A DNA stretch of 64,000 nt from Bog-105 sp965277435. Lineage in GTDB: Bacteria; Acidobacteriota; Terriglobia; Bryobacterales; Bryobacteraceae. A program made the translations under genes and the position numbers. Below, in pieces: positions 52,951 through 62,592 of the stretch. Position 1 is the first letter of the stretch. Each line of letters begins with the position of its first letter. The stretch lies in the NCBI GenBank assembly GCA_965277435.1, contig OZ255821.1, positions 682,001-746,000 of the forward strand, in the 5' to 3' direction. Under the pieces are notes generated by a model. That model was not told where the DNA came from, made no database searches, and saw only the letters and a list, made by a program, of their open reading frames with translations.

Positions 52951-54312
52951 ATGAACATGGCTCACACGAATACGCTGTCAGGAAGAACTATCGAAATGTC
53001 TGCCACTGGTTTAGCTCATGAGAAGAAATCCCGAGAAATCCCGGACTTGGACGTCACTGTGGCGATACCCGCACTAAATGAAGGCCCGAATTTAGCTCTC
53101 TTACTTCCCGAGTTGGTTCAGGTCTTGCGGAGCATTACTGCTTACTTTGAAATTTTGATTATCACCCGAGACGCCGACCAGCAAACGCTTGAGGAAGCAG
53201 CTCGAGTTGGTGCTCAGGTCATTGAGCAACAAGAACCGGGTTACGGCGGTGCTTTAAACGCCGCGTTCGGGGTCGCGCACGGAGCTTACATAGTTACGAT
53301 GGACGCTGACCTGTCTCATCGCCCAACATTTATTCGCGATTTGTGGGCGCAAAGAAGAAACGCTGAAGTTGTGGTGGCTTCCCGTTATGTTGCTGGCGGC
53401 AATGCCGATATGCCGAAAAGCCGGTATCTTTTGAGCCGCACTTTGAACGCCTTCTTCCGTATCGGATTAGACCTTCCGGTAGAGGATCTATCCAGTGGTT
53501 ACCGGTTATACAAGCTCGAAGTGGTCCGCGGGCGGTTGCCTGACGTGAGAGACTTCAATGTTCTGCCGGACTTATTAGTTCGAGCTTATGCTCAAGGTTG
53601 GACGGCCAAAGAAGTCCCATTTCAATACGCTCCGCGCGAGCACGGGACATCTCATGCGCGCGTTATACAGTTTGGCATCGCTTACCTCCGCACATTTCTC
53701 TCATTGTGGAAGTTGCGGAACTCGATCGAATGCGCAGATTACGACGATCGCGCTCACGACAGTCGTATACCTTTGCAACGCTATTGGCAAAGACAACGGT
53801 TCAAGCACGTCACTCGGCTGATAGCAAACGAAGGGGCGGTGCTCGATGTAGGTTGCGGATCCAGCCGCATCATCGGGGCTCTCCCTTCCGGCAGCGTTGC
53901 CCTTGATCCGTTGATTCGAAAGCTGCGGTATGCCCGCAAGTTCTCCAAGCCCCTCGTGCAAGGCTCAGGATTCGACTTGCCGTTTGCTGATAGTTCTTTC
54001 ACCTGCGTACTCTGTTCCCAGGTAATCGAGCATGTTCCAAAGGACTCCACGATACTCGACGAACTTTGCCGTGTCTTACAGCCAGGAGGCAGGTTAGTGC
54101 TCGGGACCCCGGACTACGCTAACTGGCAGTGGGTATGGATCGAGAAACTTTACGGCTTCTTTGCTCCCGGCGCGTACGCCGACGAGCATATTTCTCACTA
54201 CACTCGAAACGAACTCATTGGATTTTTCGAGAAAAAAGGTTTTCGCTTGGAGGCGATTCGTTACATTCTGCAGGGCGAATTGATACTCGCCTTCCGTAAG
54301 GGCACCAGGTAA
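52951..54312 (+). CDS. Fusion of GT2 (dolichyl-phosphate-mannose-synthase-like) glycosyltransferase and SAM methyltransferase
   Basis: 453 residues from ATG 52951; ATG 52957 also possible. Residues of about 34-240 are a GT2 domain: VTVAIPALNEGPNLALLLPE, GYGGALNAAF, then DADLSH as the metal-binding DxD equivalent, and VEDLSSGYRLYK. Residues of about 290-450 are a type 11 methyltransferase: AVLDVGCGSSRIIGAL, LPFADSSFTCVLCSQVIEHV and LCRVLQPGGRLVLGTP. No C-terminal membrane anchor is seen. Such fusions suggest sugar transfer to a lipid or growing chain followed by methylation. It belongs to the same-strand glycan cluster. Confidence 0.87.
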   Translation: MNMAHTNTLSGRTIEMSATGLAHEKKSREIPDLDVTVAIPALNEGPNLALLLPELVQVLRSITAYFEILIITRDADQQTLEEAARVGAQVIEQQEPGYGGALNAAFGVAHGAYIVTMDADLSHRPTFIRDLWAQRRNAEVVVASRYVAGGNADMPKSRYLLSRTLNAFFRIGLDLPVEDLSSGYRLYKLEVVRGRLPDVRDFNVLPDLLVRAYAQGWTAKEVPFQYAPREHGTSHARVIQFGIAYLRTFLSLWKLRNSIECADYDDRAHDSRIPLQRYWQRQRFKHVTRLIANEGAVLDVGCGSSRIIGALPSGSVALDPLIRKLRYARKFSKPLVQGSGFDLPFADSSFTCVLCSQVIEHVPKDSTILDELCRVLQPGGRLVLGTPDYANWQWVWIEKLYGFFAPGAYADEHISHYTRNELIGFFEKKGFRLEAIRYILQGELILAFRKGTR

Positions 54313-54328
54313 CAGCGGTCATCGCAAT

Positions 54329-56173
54329 ATGGCTCAAGAGTCGTCGTTTTCCTCAAATGGTGGCCGCCGCCGCATTTTCAAAGGCGATTTGTTGGGTTTG
54401 CTAGTAGTATCCTGCCTGTTGCTCTTTGCTTGGTCTGTCGCTGTCCCGATTTTCGAGGCGCCCGATGAACCAATGCATTGGGATGTCGCGCGATATATAC
54501 ACGACCATAGCCGCCTTCCGGTCTACGCGTCCGACATGGTCGAAGGGAATCAGCCGCCCTTATATTACCTGTTGATAGCTCCTGTATCTGGGGGAACAAG
54601 CCAACCAACCCCTCGGCCAGGCGTTCTCACACACGGCATTCCCATGAATGCCTGTCCACCCAGAGCTTTCAAGGATTGCCCTTCGGATCTGAGGAAGTTC
54701 TTATCGATCCGCTTTGCCCGGCTAATCACCGCCTTCATCTCGCTTACAACTGTGCTGTTCATATATCTCGCCGCGTTCGAGGCCACCTATAGCAGGTATA
54801 CCGGATTGCTCGCCGGAGGCTTGACTGCATTTCTGCCCCAGTTTACGTTCCGGGGTATGAACATCAGCAACGATGCATTGGTCACAATGACATGCGCAAT
54901 CGTTACCTATCTGCTGATTCGGCTGTTGCGACGGGGTTTTTCCTGGCGAGTAGGATGGGCAGCATGTATCTGCGTTTCGTTAGCAATGCTCTCAAAAGTA
55001 AGTGCCATTATTTGCTTCCCGGTACTTGCAGTGGTTCTTGTTGCTGGGGCGAGGCGGTGGGGAGAGCGCGCGCTTCGATTATGTATGATCCCGTGCGGGT
55101 TGCTTCTTACCGTGCCATGGCTCGCCCGCAATCAGATTCTTTATGGCGACTTATTGGCGGCTGGGAAATCGATGCTTTCGACTGTTCCGTTCCTTGTGGA
55201 AAAGAAGTCGATCTGGTCTTCTTACTTCCTCGATCCATTCCCTAGAATGCTTGCGCAGTCTTTCGTCGGTGTCTTCGGTTGGATGGAAATCTATCTGCCG
55301 ACTTGGTTCTATACCATCTTTGCCATATTGGGCATAGCTGGATTCGCAGCAATTTTTTATGGTCTCGCTATCCGAAAAGTCGACCCGCGTATCGTAGTCA
55401 CGTTGGGTGCCCTGCTGTTACTGGCGATCGCCTCAGTTGTTCAATTGAACTTAACTTTTACCCAGCCACAGGGCAGGTATTTGTTTCCAGCCCTAAGTTC
55501 AATTATGCTGTTGCTCACGCTTGGCCTCGAGAGCCTTCCGTATTGGAATCAGCGCGCAACCTTCGCAACACTTATTCTATTCGCCGGACTCAATTTATAT
55601 GCTTTGTTTCGCATAGAAATGCCGCCTTACTGGGATCGGGTCAATTTTCCAGCTCTTGAGGTCGTAGACACATTCGTTATACCTTCTCCGAAATCGGGCG
55701 GAGCGGCAGGACCACTTTCCCCCGACGGCAGATTCGGGCAGACTTTTCGGGCCTCCAATTCGGGACTCAGCACAGTTGAGTTCCAAGTTGCCACCTACGG
55801 GAAAAAAGCCCCTTCCGGAGTGGTCACGCTGCATCTCAAACATGACCCCAAGGACGTGCAAGATATTGCAAAAACATCGTTTCCAGCGAAGAATGTCGCT
55901 GACTGCAGTTTCCTGAAGCTCACTTTTCCACCTCTTCCCGATTCAAGAAACAAGTCATACTACGCCTTTTTGGATATCCAAGGCATTCCAGCAGCTTACC
56001 CAATCACGGTTTTCGTTAGCAATCACGACATCTATAACGGTGGACAGTTTTTCCGAAATGATGAAGCAACTTCGCAGGATATGTGTTTCCGCGTGTCGGA
56101 GACAGCGGGCGGAGCAGCATGCAATGACTGCTCTCCGTCGCGCGTCGAAATAGCTATTGGGAATAGAAAGTGA
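54329..56173 (+). CDS. DUF2142/GT39-like multispanning membrane protein
   Basis: 614 residues from ATG 54329, 16 nt after the previous stop. About ten transmembrane helices (for example LLGLLVVSCLLLFAWSVAV, LITAFISLTTVLFIYLAAF, ALRLCMIPCGLLLTVPWLA). The first loop contains FEAPDEPMHWDVARYIHDH, the conserved acidic motif of DUF2142 proteins, related to the ArnT/PMT (GT-C) family that uses lipid-linked sugars. The last 170 residues form a soluble beta domain, expected outside. It probably moves sugars from a lipid carrier onto the glycan made by the preceding genes. It ends the cluster. Confidence 0.83.
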   Translation: MAQESSFSSNGGRRRIFKGDLLGLLVVSCLLLFAWSVAVPIFEAPDEPMHWDVARYIHDHSRLPVYASDMVEGNQPPLYYLLIAPVSGGTSQPTPRPGVLTHGIPMNACPPRAFKDCPSDLRKFLSIRFARLITAFISLTTVLFIYLAAFEATYSRYTGLLAGGLTAFLPQFTFRGMNISNDALVTMTCAIVTYLLIRLLRRGFSWRVGWAACICVSLAMLSKVSAIICFPVLAVVLVAGARRWGERALRLCMIPCGLLLTVPWLARNQILYGDLLAAGKSMLSTVPFLVEKKSIWSSYFLDPFPRMLAQSFVGVFGWMEIYLPTWFYTIFAILGIAGFAAIFYGLAIRKVDPRIVVTLGALLLLAIASVVQLNLTFTQPQGRYLFPALSSIMLLLTLGLESLPYWNQRATFATLILFAGLNLYALFRIEMPPYWDRVNFPALEVVDTFVIPSPKSGGAAGPLSPDGRFGQTFRASNSGLSTVEFQVATYGKKAPSGVVTLHLKHDPKDVQDIAKTSFPAKNVADCSFLKLTFPPLPDSRNKSYYAFLDIQGIPAAYPITVFVSNHDIYNGGQFFRNDEATSQDMCFRVSETAGGAACNDCSPSRVEIAIGNRK

Positions 56174-56183
56174 AGAGAAGTAA

Positions 56184-59100
56184 TTACTTGTGAAAATTGC
56201 CGAGCGGCAGATCACCGGATAAGCCGAATTGCACTGCGAATCCATTCCCCGTTGCACTTGGGATGACATACCAGGTTTGATTCGAGGGCCTGTAAACCGC
56301 GATATCGGCTTTTCCGTCCCCGTCATAGTCTCCCGAGACCGGAGTATCACCGGCCGCTCCCCAATTCTGCACATAGCCGACACCAGTGTGACTCGGGATA
56401 ATAATCCAGCCACCTGACATGCGGAACACGGCGATGTCGGTCTTACCGTCTCCATCGTAATCCGCTGGAACCGGGATGTCACCGGGGGCACCCCAGTTCT
56501 GCGCATAGCCAACCCCTGTGCGGCTTGGAATGATGATCCACACGCCCGAAGGCCGGAACACGGCGATGTCGGTCTTTCCGTCGCCGTCATAATCGCCCGG
56601 CACCGGAATGTCGCCGGAGGCACCCCAGGTTTGTGCATGACCAGCACCGGTAAGGCTCGAAACGATGTACCAGCTACCCGTCGAAGGCCGGAACACGGCG
56701 ATGTCGGTCTTTCCGTCGCCGTCATAGTCGCCCGGCACCGGAATGTCGCCGGAGGCACCCCAGGTTTGTGCATGACCAGCACCGGTAAGGCTCGAAACAA
56801 TGTACCAGCTACCCGTCGAAGGCCGGAACACGGCGATGTCGGTCTTTCCGTCGCCGTCATAGTCGCCCGGTACCGGAATATCGCCTGTGCCACCCCACTG
56901 AGTAGCAGTTGGACTTCCATTCGTGCCAGCCAGAACAAACCACATTCCATTCGAAGGTCGCCAAATGGCAGCATGAATCTGCGCCCCTCCATTGCCGGTC
57001 ATGGTCAATACCTTGGGAGAGCCGGAAGCGTTGCTGGCCAAGTTGATGGATGCTATACGACTTCCAAGTGCCGAGGGAGAAAAGGTTACTGAGATATAGC
57101 AACTCGAATTGGCTGCAACTGAGTTCCCGCAGTTGTGCGTGATGCTGAAGTTTGTGGCATTAGGTCCAGTAAGAGCTAAGTTAATTATGTTGAGCGGTGC
57201 CCCACCGGCGTTCGAGACTGTCACAGTTTGGGATGGGCTTGTGCTTCCGGCAGGTTGATTGTTGAATGTCAATACGTTTACATTGAAAGCTACTTGCGGC
57301 GCCCCAACGCCAATGCCCGTCACACTAATCTGCGAAACATTCGCCAACCCAGTATTCAACGTCAACGACGCGCTTCTCGTGCCAACGCCCGAGGGAGTAA
57401 AAACAATTGAAACTTGGCAGCTTGCCCCAACGCCGAGCGGAGAACCGCAGTTCCCGCCATACGTGAAGTCGTTGCTGCCACTCGCATAAGCATTGAACGC
57501 AGGCTGCACCGCTGTCCCACGATTGGTTATCGTTACGATCTGGGCCGCCGAGCTGGTTCCGATCGTCTGATTTCCAAATGCCAGGTTCGCCGTGTTCATC
57601 GACAGCTGCGGCACCGCCCCCGCCGCGCCCGTCCCACTCAAATTGAAATTCTGCACAGCAACGAAGTTCAAGGAGTTGGTCTGCAGAAGCAAGCTTCCTG
57701 AGTTCAAGCCGGTCTTGAGCGGAACAAATTGCAGGCCGATGTTGCAGAAGCCGCCTGCTGCCAGAGCCGAAGGCGCCGAGCAGTCCGAAAAGCCGTTCAA
57801 TAGTTGCGGAAAACTGGAACTGAAAATTAAACCGGAGAAAACCAGGTTCTGGTTCCCGGTGTTCATAATCTGCAAGCCTTGCGACGGGCTGACCTGGCCC
57901 ACCAGGGTTGTGGAAAAGGTCAGGGTCGGCGGCTGCACCGTGATCTTGCGGATAGCGTTGTTTGCATAGTCCGAAATGTAGATGTTGCCATTCGCATCCA
58001 GCGCCAGCGCACTCGGCGAGGACAGGGTTGCCAGATTGGCCGGGCCGCCATCGCCCGTGTATAACGCCGCAACGGTACCGGCGATAAGAATTCCACCCGC
58101 GGCATTCATCTGGCTCACTACGTTCTGCGCCGAATCAGCCACGTAAACGTTGCCCGCCGGATCTACCCGGACCGCGGACGGTGTCGTAAAAGGCGTTGCC
58201 AGAGCGGTAATGATCCCCGAAGTCGCGTCGACACGCCGAACCTTGCCGTTTTCGCTATCGGCGATAAACAGGTTTCCCGCCGCATCCAGGCCCATTCCCA
58301 GCGGATCGCGCAGGGACGCTTGCCTCGCCGGGCCGCCATCACCCAGGCCGTCCGTGCCCGAAGAGGTTCCGCCGCCGGCATACACCGTTATGACCCCCGT
58401 TGCGTCGACTTTACGGATCAGCCCATGCATGGAGTCCGAGATGAACAAATTGCCAGCAGCGTCCACCGCCACATCCGAGGGTCCATTTAAAAGCGCTCTG
58501 GTCGCCTGGAGGCCATCGCCCAGGCCGTCGACTCCTGATGCCGAGGCGCCGCCGCCCGCCACTGTCGTAATCATCTGCGTGACTACATCCACCCGCCGAA
58601 TCACGTTATTCCCCTGGTCCGCAATAAAAAGATTCCCCGCGCCGTCCAGGGCAATTCCGCACGGAGTACTCAGATGGGCCCTGGTCGCCAGTCCTCCATC
58701 TCCGCCATATCCTGCCCCCAGAGCCGTCCCCGCCACCGTGCTAATCCGTCCCGTCTGCGCATTCACCTCTCGAACAACCTGATTGAGCGAATCCGCAATG
58801 AACAAATTCCCGGAATGATCCGCCACAATTCCCTGTGGATTCCGCAGCAAAGCGCTCGCTGCCAACCCTCCATCGCCCGCATACCCCCAAGTCCCGTTGC
58901 CAGCCACCGTCGAGATGACACCGGGAAAAACCGAAGACTGTGGCCCCATGCCGGTTCCCGCCAAAAACGTCTCGGCCAGAACCGCGCCAGCCGAATTCTT
59001 GACGATCACCGCATCCTGCCGCAAACCCGGAAAACGAGGCGCAAATGCTACCGTCACCGAGCAGCTGATGCTTCCCGATCCACTGCAAGCTGCTGAGGAA

Positions 59101-59330
59101 ATCGAGTAATCGAGGGCGTAATGCAGCGAGAAGGTCGGAAATACCGAACCGGAAAATGCGTAGCTAAAAGTCTGCGTTTTGGGTGGAGCGGTGTTGGCCG
59201 AAACCTGCCCGAAGTTCTGCGCCACCGGGGCAGTCAGCAGGCTTTGCCCCGCCGCGCATACTCCCCACAGCACAAATAAAGTCAGCCGTCCTGTCAGCTT
59301 TGCGATGGAAACTTTCGGATTTGAGACCAA
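56184..59330 (-). CDS. Secreted NHL-propeller, HYDIN-like Ig and FG-GAP repeat protein
   Basis: About 1048 residues from TTG 59330, which has AGGGG 7 nt upstream; TTG 59351 would add seven residues. Signal peptide to about CAAGQ. An Ig-like segment is followed by NHL blades (VSTVAGNGTWGYAGDGGLA, LFIADSLNQVVREV, DAAGNLFISDS) to about residue 465. Then come three choice-of-anchor/HYDIN-type Ig domains (to about 790), with paired cysteines and VxFTPSxxGxRxASL patterns. The C-terminal 240 residues hold five FG-GAP/VCBS units, each with GDYDGDGKTDIAVFRPS. Those acidic loops bind calcium in relatives. It is likely an extracellular or surface adhesion-type protein. It converges on the glycan cluster with 10 nt between stops. 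Confidence 0.83.
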   Translation of the reverse strand: MVSNPKVSIAKLTGRLTLFVLWGVCAAGQSLLTAPVAQNFGQVSANTAPPKTQTFSYAFSGSVFPTFSLHYALDYSISSAACSGSGSISCSVTVAFAPRFPGLRQDAVIVKNSAGAVLAETFLAGTGMGPQSSVFPGVISTVAGNGTWGYAGDGGLAASALLRNPQGIVADHSGNLFIADSLNQVVREVNAQTGRISTVAGTALGAGYGGDGGLATRAHLSTPCGIALDGAGNLFIADQGNNVIRRVDVVTQMITTVAGGGASASGVDGLGDGLQATRALLNGPSDVAVDAAGNLFISDSMHGLIRKVDATGVITVYAGGGTSSGTDGLGDGGPARQASLRDPLGMGLDAAGNLFIADSENGKVRRVDATSGIITALATPFTTPSAVRVDPAGNVYVADSAQNVVSQMNAAGGILIAGTVAALYTGDGGPANLATLSSPSALALDANGNIYISDYANNAIRKITVQPPTLTFSTTLVGQVSPSQGLQIMNTGNQNLVFSGLIFSSSFPQLLNGFSDCSAPSALAAGGFCNIGLQFVPLKTGLNSGSLLLQTNSLNFVAVQNFNLSGTGAAGAVPQLSMNTANLAFGNQTIGTSSAAQIVTITNRGTAVQPAFNAYASGSNDFTYGGNCGSPLGVGASCQVSIVFTPSGVGTRSASLTLNTGLANVSQISVTGIGVGAPQVAFNVNVLTFNNQPAGSTSPSQTVTVSNAGGAPLNIINLALTGPNATNFSITHNCGNSVAANSSCYISVTFSPSALGSRIASINLASNASGSPKVLTMTGNGGAQIHAAIWRPSNGMWFVLAGTNGSPTATQWGGTGDIPVPGDYDGDGKTDIAVFRPSTGSWYIVSSLTGAGHAQTWGASGDIPVPGDYDGDGKTDIAVFRPSTGSWYIVSSLTGAGHAQTWGASGDIPVPGDYDGDGKTDIAVFRPSGVWIIIPSRTGVGYAQNWGAPGDIPVPADYDGDGKTDIAVFRMSGGWIIIPSHTGVGYVQNWGAAGDTPVSGDYDGDGKADIAVYRPSNQTWYVIPSATGNGFAVQFGLSGDLPLGNFHK
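56551..56820. repeat. Two tandem 135-bp units inside the FG-GAP protein gene
   Basis: Units 56551-56685 and 56686-56820 are nearly identical (a few substitutions). Each encodes 45 residues around DYDGDGKTDIAVFRP. Neighbouring FG-GAP units are clearly more diverged, so this pair is a recent duplication. Confidence 0.85.
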
Positions 59331-59450
59331 CCGAGCACCCCTGGAGCACAAATTCGGACCGCCAAATGGCGAGCACCTGAGGGTCTATCGGCTGATCGTC
59401 ATGAAGCCTTTAGGGTTCACCCATCACTTTCCCCGGGTAAAAAATGCGAG

Positions 59451-60554
59451 ATGATGAATCATGTGAGGGCGCTGTGCCTGCTTGCTCTGGTTCAGGTGGC
59501 CGCTCTCGGGGCAGATCACCGGGCGACCTCGGCCGACCTCACAACGCTCGTTTTCACCTCCCTCTACTCCGATCATGATGATGCGCAGTTGGCGCGACAG
59601 CTCTCGAATTTACAGTTGACAGAGCAGTTAAATCCGCACGTGGTTCTCTATTTTAGGCAGGCAGGGACTGGGCCGCGTGCGCTGGCCGCCTTGCAGGCAC
59701 TCCAGCACAAATCACAAAACCTGTCACCGCCGGCAGCGCCAGTTTTGACCATCCAACCTTTACCGTCGGCAGACGAGCAGAACCAGATGTTGCAGCGAGT
59801 GGTGGATTATGCACGTGGTTACGTGCATTCGCTGCCCGACTTCCTGTGCGATCAAGTTACGCAGCGTTTTACGAACCTGCGAAGGACGGGTTGGGAGGGG
59901 AATCCTCAATATGGAAAAAGCCTGCGGCATAGCGACAGCTTCACCAGGGTTTTGCGGTTCAGCGGCGGGGCGGAGGAAGGCCAGATCACGAAAGTGAACA
60001 ACAAACCGGCCAGAGGTCTTGTTACCAAATTCGGTCAAAGCATATCCAGCGGCGAATTCGGGGGCGACATGGTCATCATTTTCGGTCCCAAAGCGGATGC
60101 CCAACTTACCTGGGATCATTGGGAAATCTTCCGCGGGAAGCGCACCGCCGTTTTTGAATACTTTGTGAAACCGGGCAAGAGCGAATTCTCGTTATATTAC
60201 TGCTGTTTTCAAGAACCGGGTTTAGGCGAAGCGCAGCAGAGCTATAAGTCGCCGATACGAGGATTAGTTTACGTGGATCCAGGAACTGGACGGATTTCCC
60301 GCCTGTTGATTCGGGCGGTCGAGTTACCCGAGGCCTTTCACGTGAAGGAGAGTAACACGATCATTGATTACGGCAGTATAACCATCGGAGTTCATAGTTA
60401 CACGCTTCCTGTAAGTGCACAAATGTTCATGCACACCGAGCGGCAGCGTAATCGGAATGAACTTCGATTTTTGAATTATCGAAAGTTCGAAGCGGAGTCG
60501 GTGTTTACTTACACCGAGTCTAAGGTGAGTTATGGTTCGAAATCTAAAAAATAG
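59451..60554 (+). CDS. Unrecognised secreted protein with LPDFLC motif
   Basis: 367 residues from ATG 59451; ATG 59454 is equally possible. Signal peptide to about residue 20 (LCLLALVQVAALGAD). The middle has VVDYARGYVHSLPDFLCDQV, a motif I have seen as a feature of many uncharacterised acidobacterial secreted proteins, followed by antiparallel beta strands (AVFEYFVKPGKSEFSLYY, LVYVDPGTGRISRLLI). The C-terminus is basic. No catalytic motif is visible and I assign no function. It is followed by a bidirectional terminator and converges on the S53 protease gene. Confidence 0.75.
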   Translation: MMNHVRALCLLALVQVAALGADHRATSADLTTLVFTSLYSDHDDAQLARQLSNLQLTEQLNPHVVLYFRQAGTGPRALAALQALQHKSQNLSPPAAPVLTIQPLPSADEQNQMLQRVVDYARGYVHSLPDFLCDQVTQRFTNLRRTGWEGNPQYGKSLRHSDSFTRVLRFSGGAEEGQITKVNNKPARGLVTKFGQSISSGEFGGDMVIIFGPKADAQLTWDHWEIFRGKRTAVFEYFVKPGKSEFSLYYCCFQEPGLGEAQQSYKSPIRGLVYVDPGTGRISRLLIRAVELPEAFHVKESNTIIDYGSITIGVHSYTLPVSAQMFMHTERQRNRNELRFLNYRKFEAESVFTYTESKVSYGSKSKK

Positions 60555-60579
60555 GGCCGGTTCAAATGACAAACCGGCC
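60555..60579. terminator. Bidirectional hairpin terminator
   Basis: GGCCGGTT (60555-60562) pairs with AACCGGCC (60572-60579) around a 9-nt loop. An A-rich run precedes it and a short T-rich run follows. It serves the convergent genes on either side. Confidence 0.7.
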
Positions 60580-60586
60580 TTATAGC

Positions 60587-62443
60587 CTATGGGTTCGAAC
60601 GCGTTTGGGGATTGCCGGCCGGCGGCAGTTCCGGGGCGAAGATGAAGTTCCTCACTAGGGGCGTCCCAACGCCCAGGACTAAGTTGTAACCCGTAGGGGT
60701 CGTATGGAAGGCACCGTTAAAGCCGGGCTGACCCTGATGCAGCAGATCGAGCGGCGTGTTTGCCAGTGCAGGTTGGGCAGCGGCCAAGGCATAGATATCG
60801 TAATTCACGTTGCCGAGCCGTGCGCCTCCTAAGAATTGCTCTTTGAGCGCCAGCATCCCGCAGAATTCCGGAGCAGACACACTTGTTCCGATAACGCCGA
60901 CGAAGTTGCCGCCAAATGCTTCTATCACGGAACTATCGCCCCCTCGGCAGGGCAGTTTGGCAATGCCACCGGGGCAGCCGCCCATCTGCAGCGAGACATC
61001 GGGGGTAGTGCGCATCTTGCTGCCGGTCTGGATAAATTCCTGATACGGAGGTTTGGCGTAGATGATGCTCTTGCCACCGCCCGAACCCCAGTAGCCGCCC
61101 GCCAGCAGGTTACCGACGCCATAAGGATCGTACGGAATTTCGGGATCGCCCTGAGCATCTTCGCTGACGTAACGCGATTCCAGGCTCGGCGGATCATAGG
61201 TTGTATGCAAATTCGTTCCTCCGACTGCTGTTACATGCCAGCTGGTGGTGAAAGCATCGATGCCCGGCAGAAACTTACCGACCACTACGGGCGGCTTTTG
61301 CGCCGGCGTAGTGAAGTAATTCAGCGGCGGTAGATCGAGGCCGCCATTGTCGCCCGAACTCTCAACAAACGTGATGCCTTGCGCGTTGCCTTGCTTGAAG
61401 ACGTCATCGAAGATGGTTAACACTCCAGTCATGTCCTGGCCGCCGTTGTAATCAGCGTTAAACGTACCTTCGGCGCCGAAGCCGAACGAAGTGTTGACGA
61501 TGTCTGCGAAATTGTTCTCGACGAGCGAGAAATAGCCATCGAGAAAGGACGCAAAACTGCTATCGGGCAGGTCTACCAGCACGAGCCTAGCGTCCGGAGC
61601 CATACCCCCTGCTTGTTGCAGATCGAGCTCAGCCTCGAGAGAAAAGCCGCTCCCCGGGACAAACGGTGCGCCGGTACCCAGCGGAAAATAACGAAGGATT
61701 TGTGGCACAGCAATCGGTGCGGCTTTGGTGGATTCGTGACCGAAGTAAGCGGCCATATCGGATGGCAGGTAGTCGGAGACAGACATAATCGCGATGGTTC
61801 GGCCTGCGCCGGTCAAAGAGCGATACGAGGGGAAATCGTAAGCCTGTTTGATGTCGGTAAACCAGTAACTGCCATTGGGCGAATAGCGGTTGCCGGGCGC
61901 AGTCGACTCCGTCACTATGCGGGATTGCGGGCGAGCTCCGCGCAGGGGCGCAAAATGGATGACTTGGGCGCCCATCCGCTGCAAAGCGGCGGGAAGCTGT
62001 AACCCGGCGGCGGCCACGATCTTCGTTCTGCCGCTGGCGGTTGCACTTTCAACCAGCGGAGCACCGAACGCGCGCTGCACCGTGTCCACCGTTCCTTGCA
62101 CATGTACCCCATGGCTGTGGGTGCCCGTCACCGTGAGACCCGAAGCGGATAGCAGTCCCGCAAGCGTTGCTTTGTCCTGCGGGCTCGGCCCAAAGCGACT
62201 GCTGAATTCGGCCGGGGTTAACCATTTGTGATAATTCGGCGAGCCGGGTGTCTTTTGCGAATCGAGCAATGCATTGAGTTCCTCCTTATGTTGCAAAGGA
62301 AGGTAGACGTTGAACTCGATTTGACGATTGAGAGCAGCCGGCGTGGCAGCGCGCGGCAGTTGCTGAGCTCGCGATGCCGGAGAAAGAAGAGTCAGACACA
62401 CGGCGGCAGCCGCGCTTGATAAATTTAGAAGACGAAGCCTCAT
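60587..62443 (-). CDS. Sedolisin-type (S53) pro-kumamolisin protease
   Basis: 618 residues from ATG 62443, with AGGAGA 4 nt upstream. Signal peptide to about RAQQ, then an activation domain (about 40-175; EFNVYLPLQHKEELNALL, GSPNYHKWLTPAEF). The catalytic domain carries Glu270 and Asp274 in SLEAELDLQQAGG, Asp365 in ESSGDNGG (oxyanion), and Ser521 in IGTSVSAPEFCG. The C-terminal calcium site of kumamolisin is not obvious (GQPGFNGAF region). Relatives are secreted acid-active endopeptidases that process themselves. This fits protein degradation in acidic soil. It stands alone. Confidence 0.92.
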   Translation of the reverse strand: MRLRLLNLSSAAAAVCLTLLSPASRAQQLPRAATPAALNRQIEFNVYLPLQHKEELNALLDSQKTPGSPNYHKWLTPAEFSSRFGPSPQDKATLAGLLSASGLTVTGTHSHGVHVQGTVDTVQRAFGAPLVESATASGRTKIVAAAGLQLPAALQRMGAQVIHFAPLRGARPQSRIVTESTAPGNRYSPNGSYWFTDIKQAYDFPSYRSLTGAGRTIAIMSVSDYLPSDMAAYFGHESTKAAPIAVPQILRYFPLGTGAPFVPGSGFSLEAELDLQQAGGMAPDARLVLVDLPDSSFASFLDGYFSLVENNFADIVNTSFGFGAEGTFNADYNGGQDMTGVLTIFDDVFKQGNAQGITFVESSGDNGGLDLPPLNYFTTPAQKPPVVVGKFLPGIDAFTTSWHVTAVGGTNLHTTYDPPSLESRYVSEDAQGDPEIPYDPYGVGNLLAGGYWGSGGGKSIIYAKPPYQEFIQTGSKMRTTPDVSLQMGGCPGGIAKLPCRGGDSSVIEAFGGNFVGVIGTSVSAPEFCGMLALKEQFLGGARLGNVNYDIYALAAAQPALANTPLDLLHQGQPGFNGAFHTTPTGYNLVLGVGTPLVRNFIFAPELPPAGNPQTRSNP

Positions 62444-62592
62444 GAAATCTCCTGGTCCGACAGGCTAGCCGGATCAGATTACTTTACACCAAGCGTTTTG
62501 GCAGTGCGCCGCGTCACCGATTTGTCACCAGTTGTAATCTTGAAGCAGCACGAGAGTAGACGACTTCAACGGGCCTTCTGATTACCGATTAG

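Noticed and set aside
56551..56820. Possible CRISPR-like array
   Set aside because: Units are 135 bp, in frame and coding for FG-GAP blades; no spacers and no cas genes.
55955..56992. 345-codon repetitive frame on the minus strand
   Set aside because: It is the FG-GAP gene's tandem repeats read in another frame; the repetition copies the 135-bp DNA unit.
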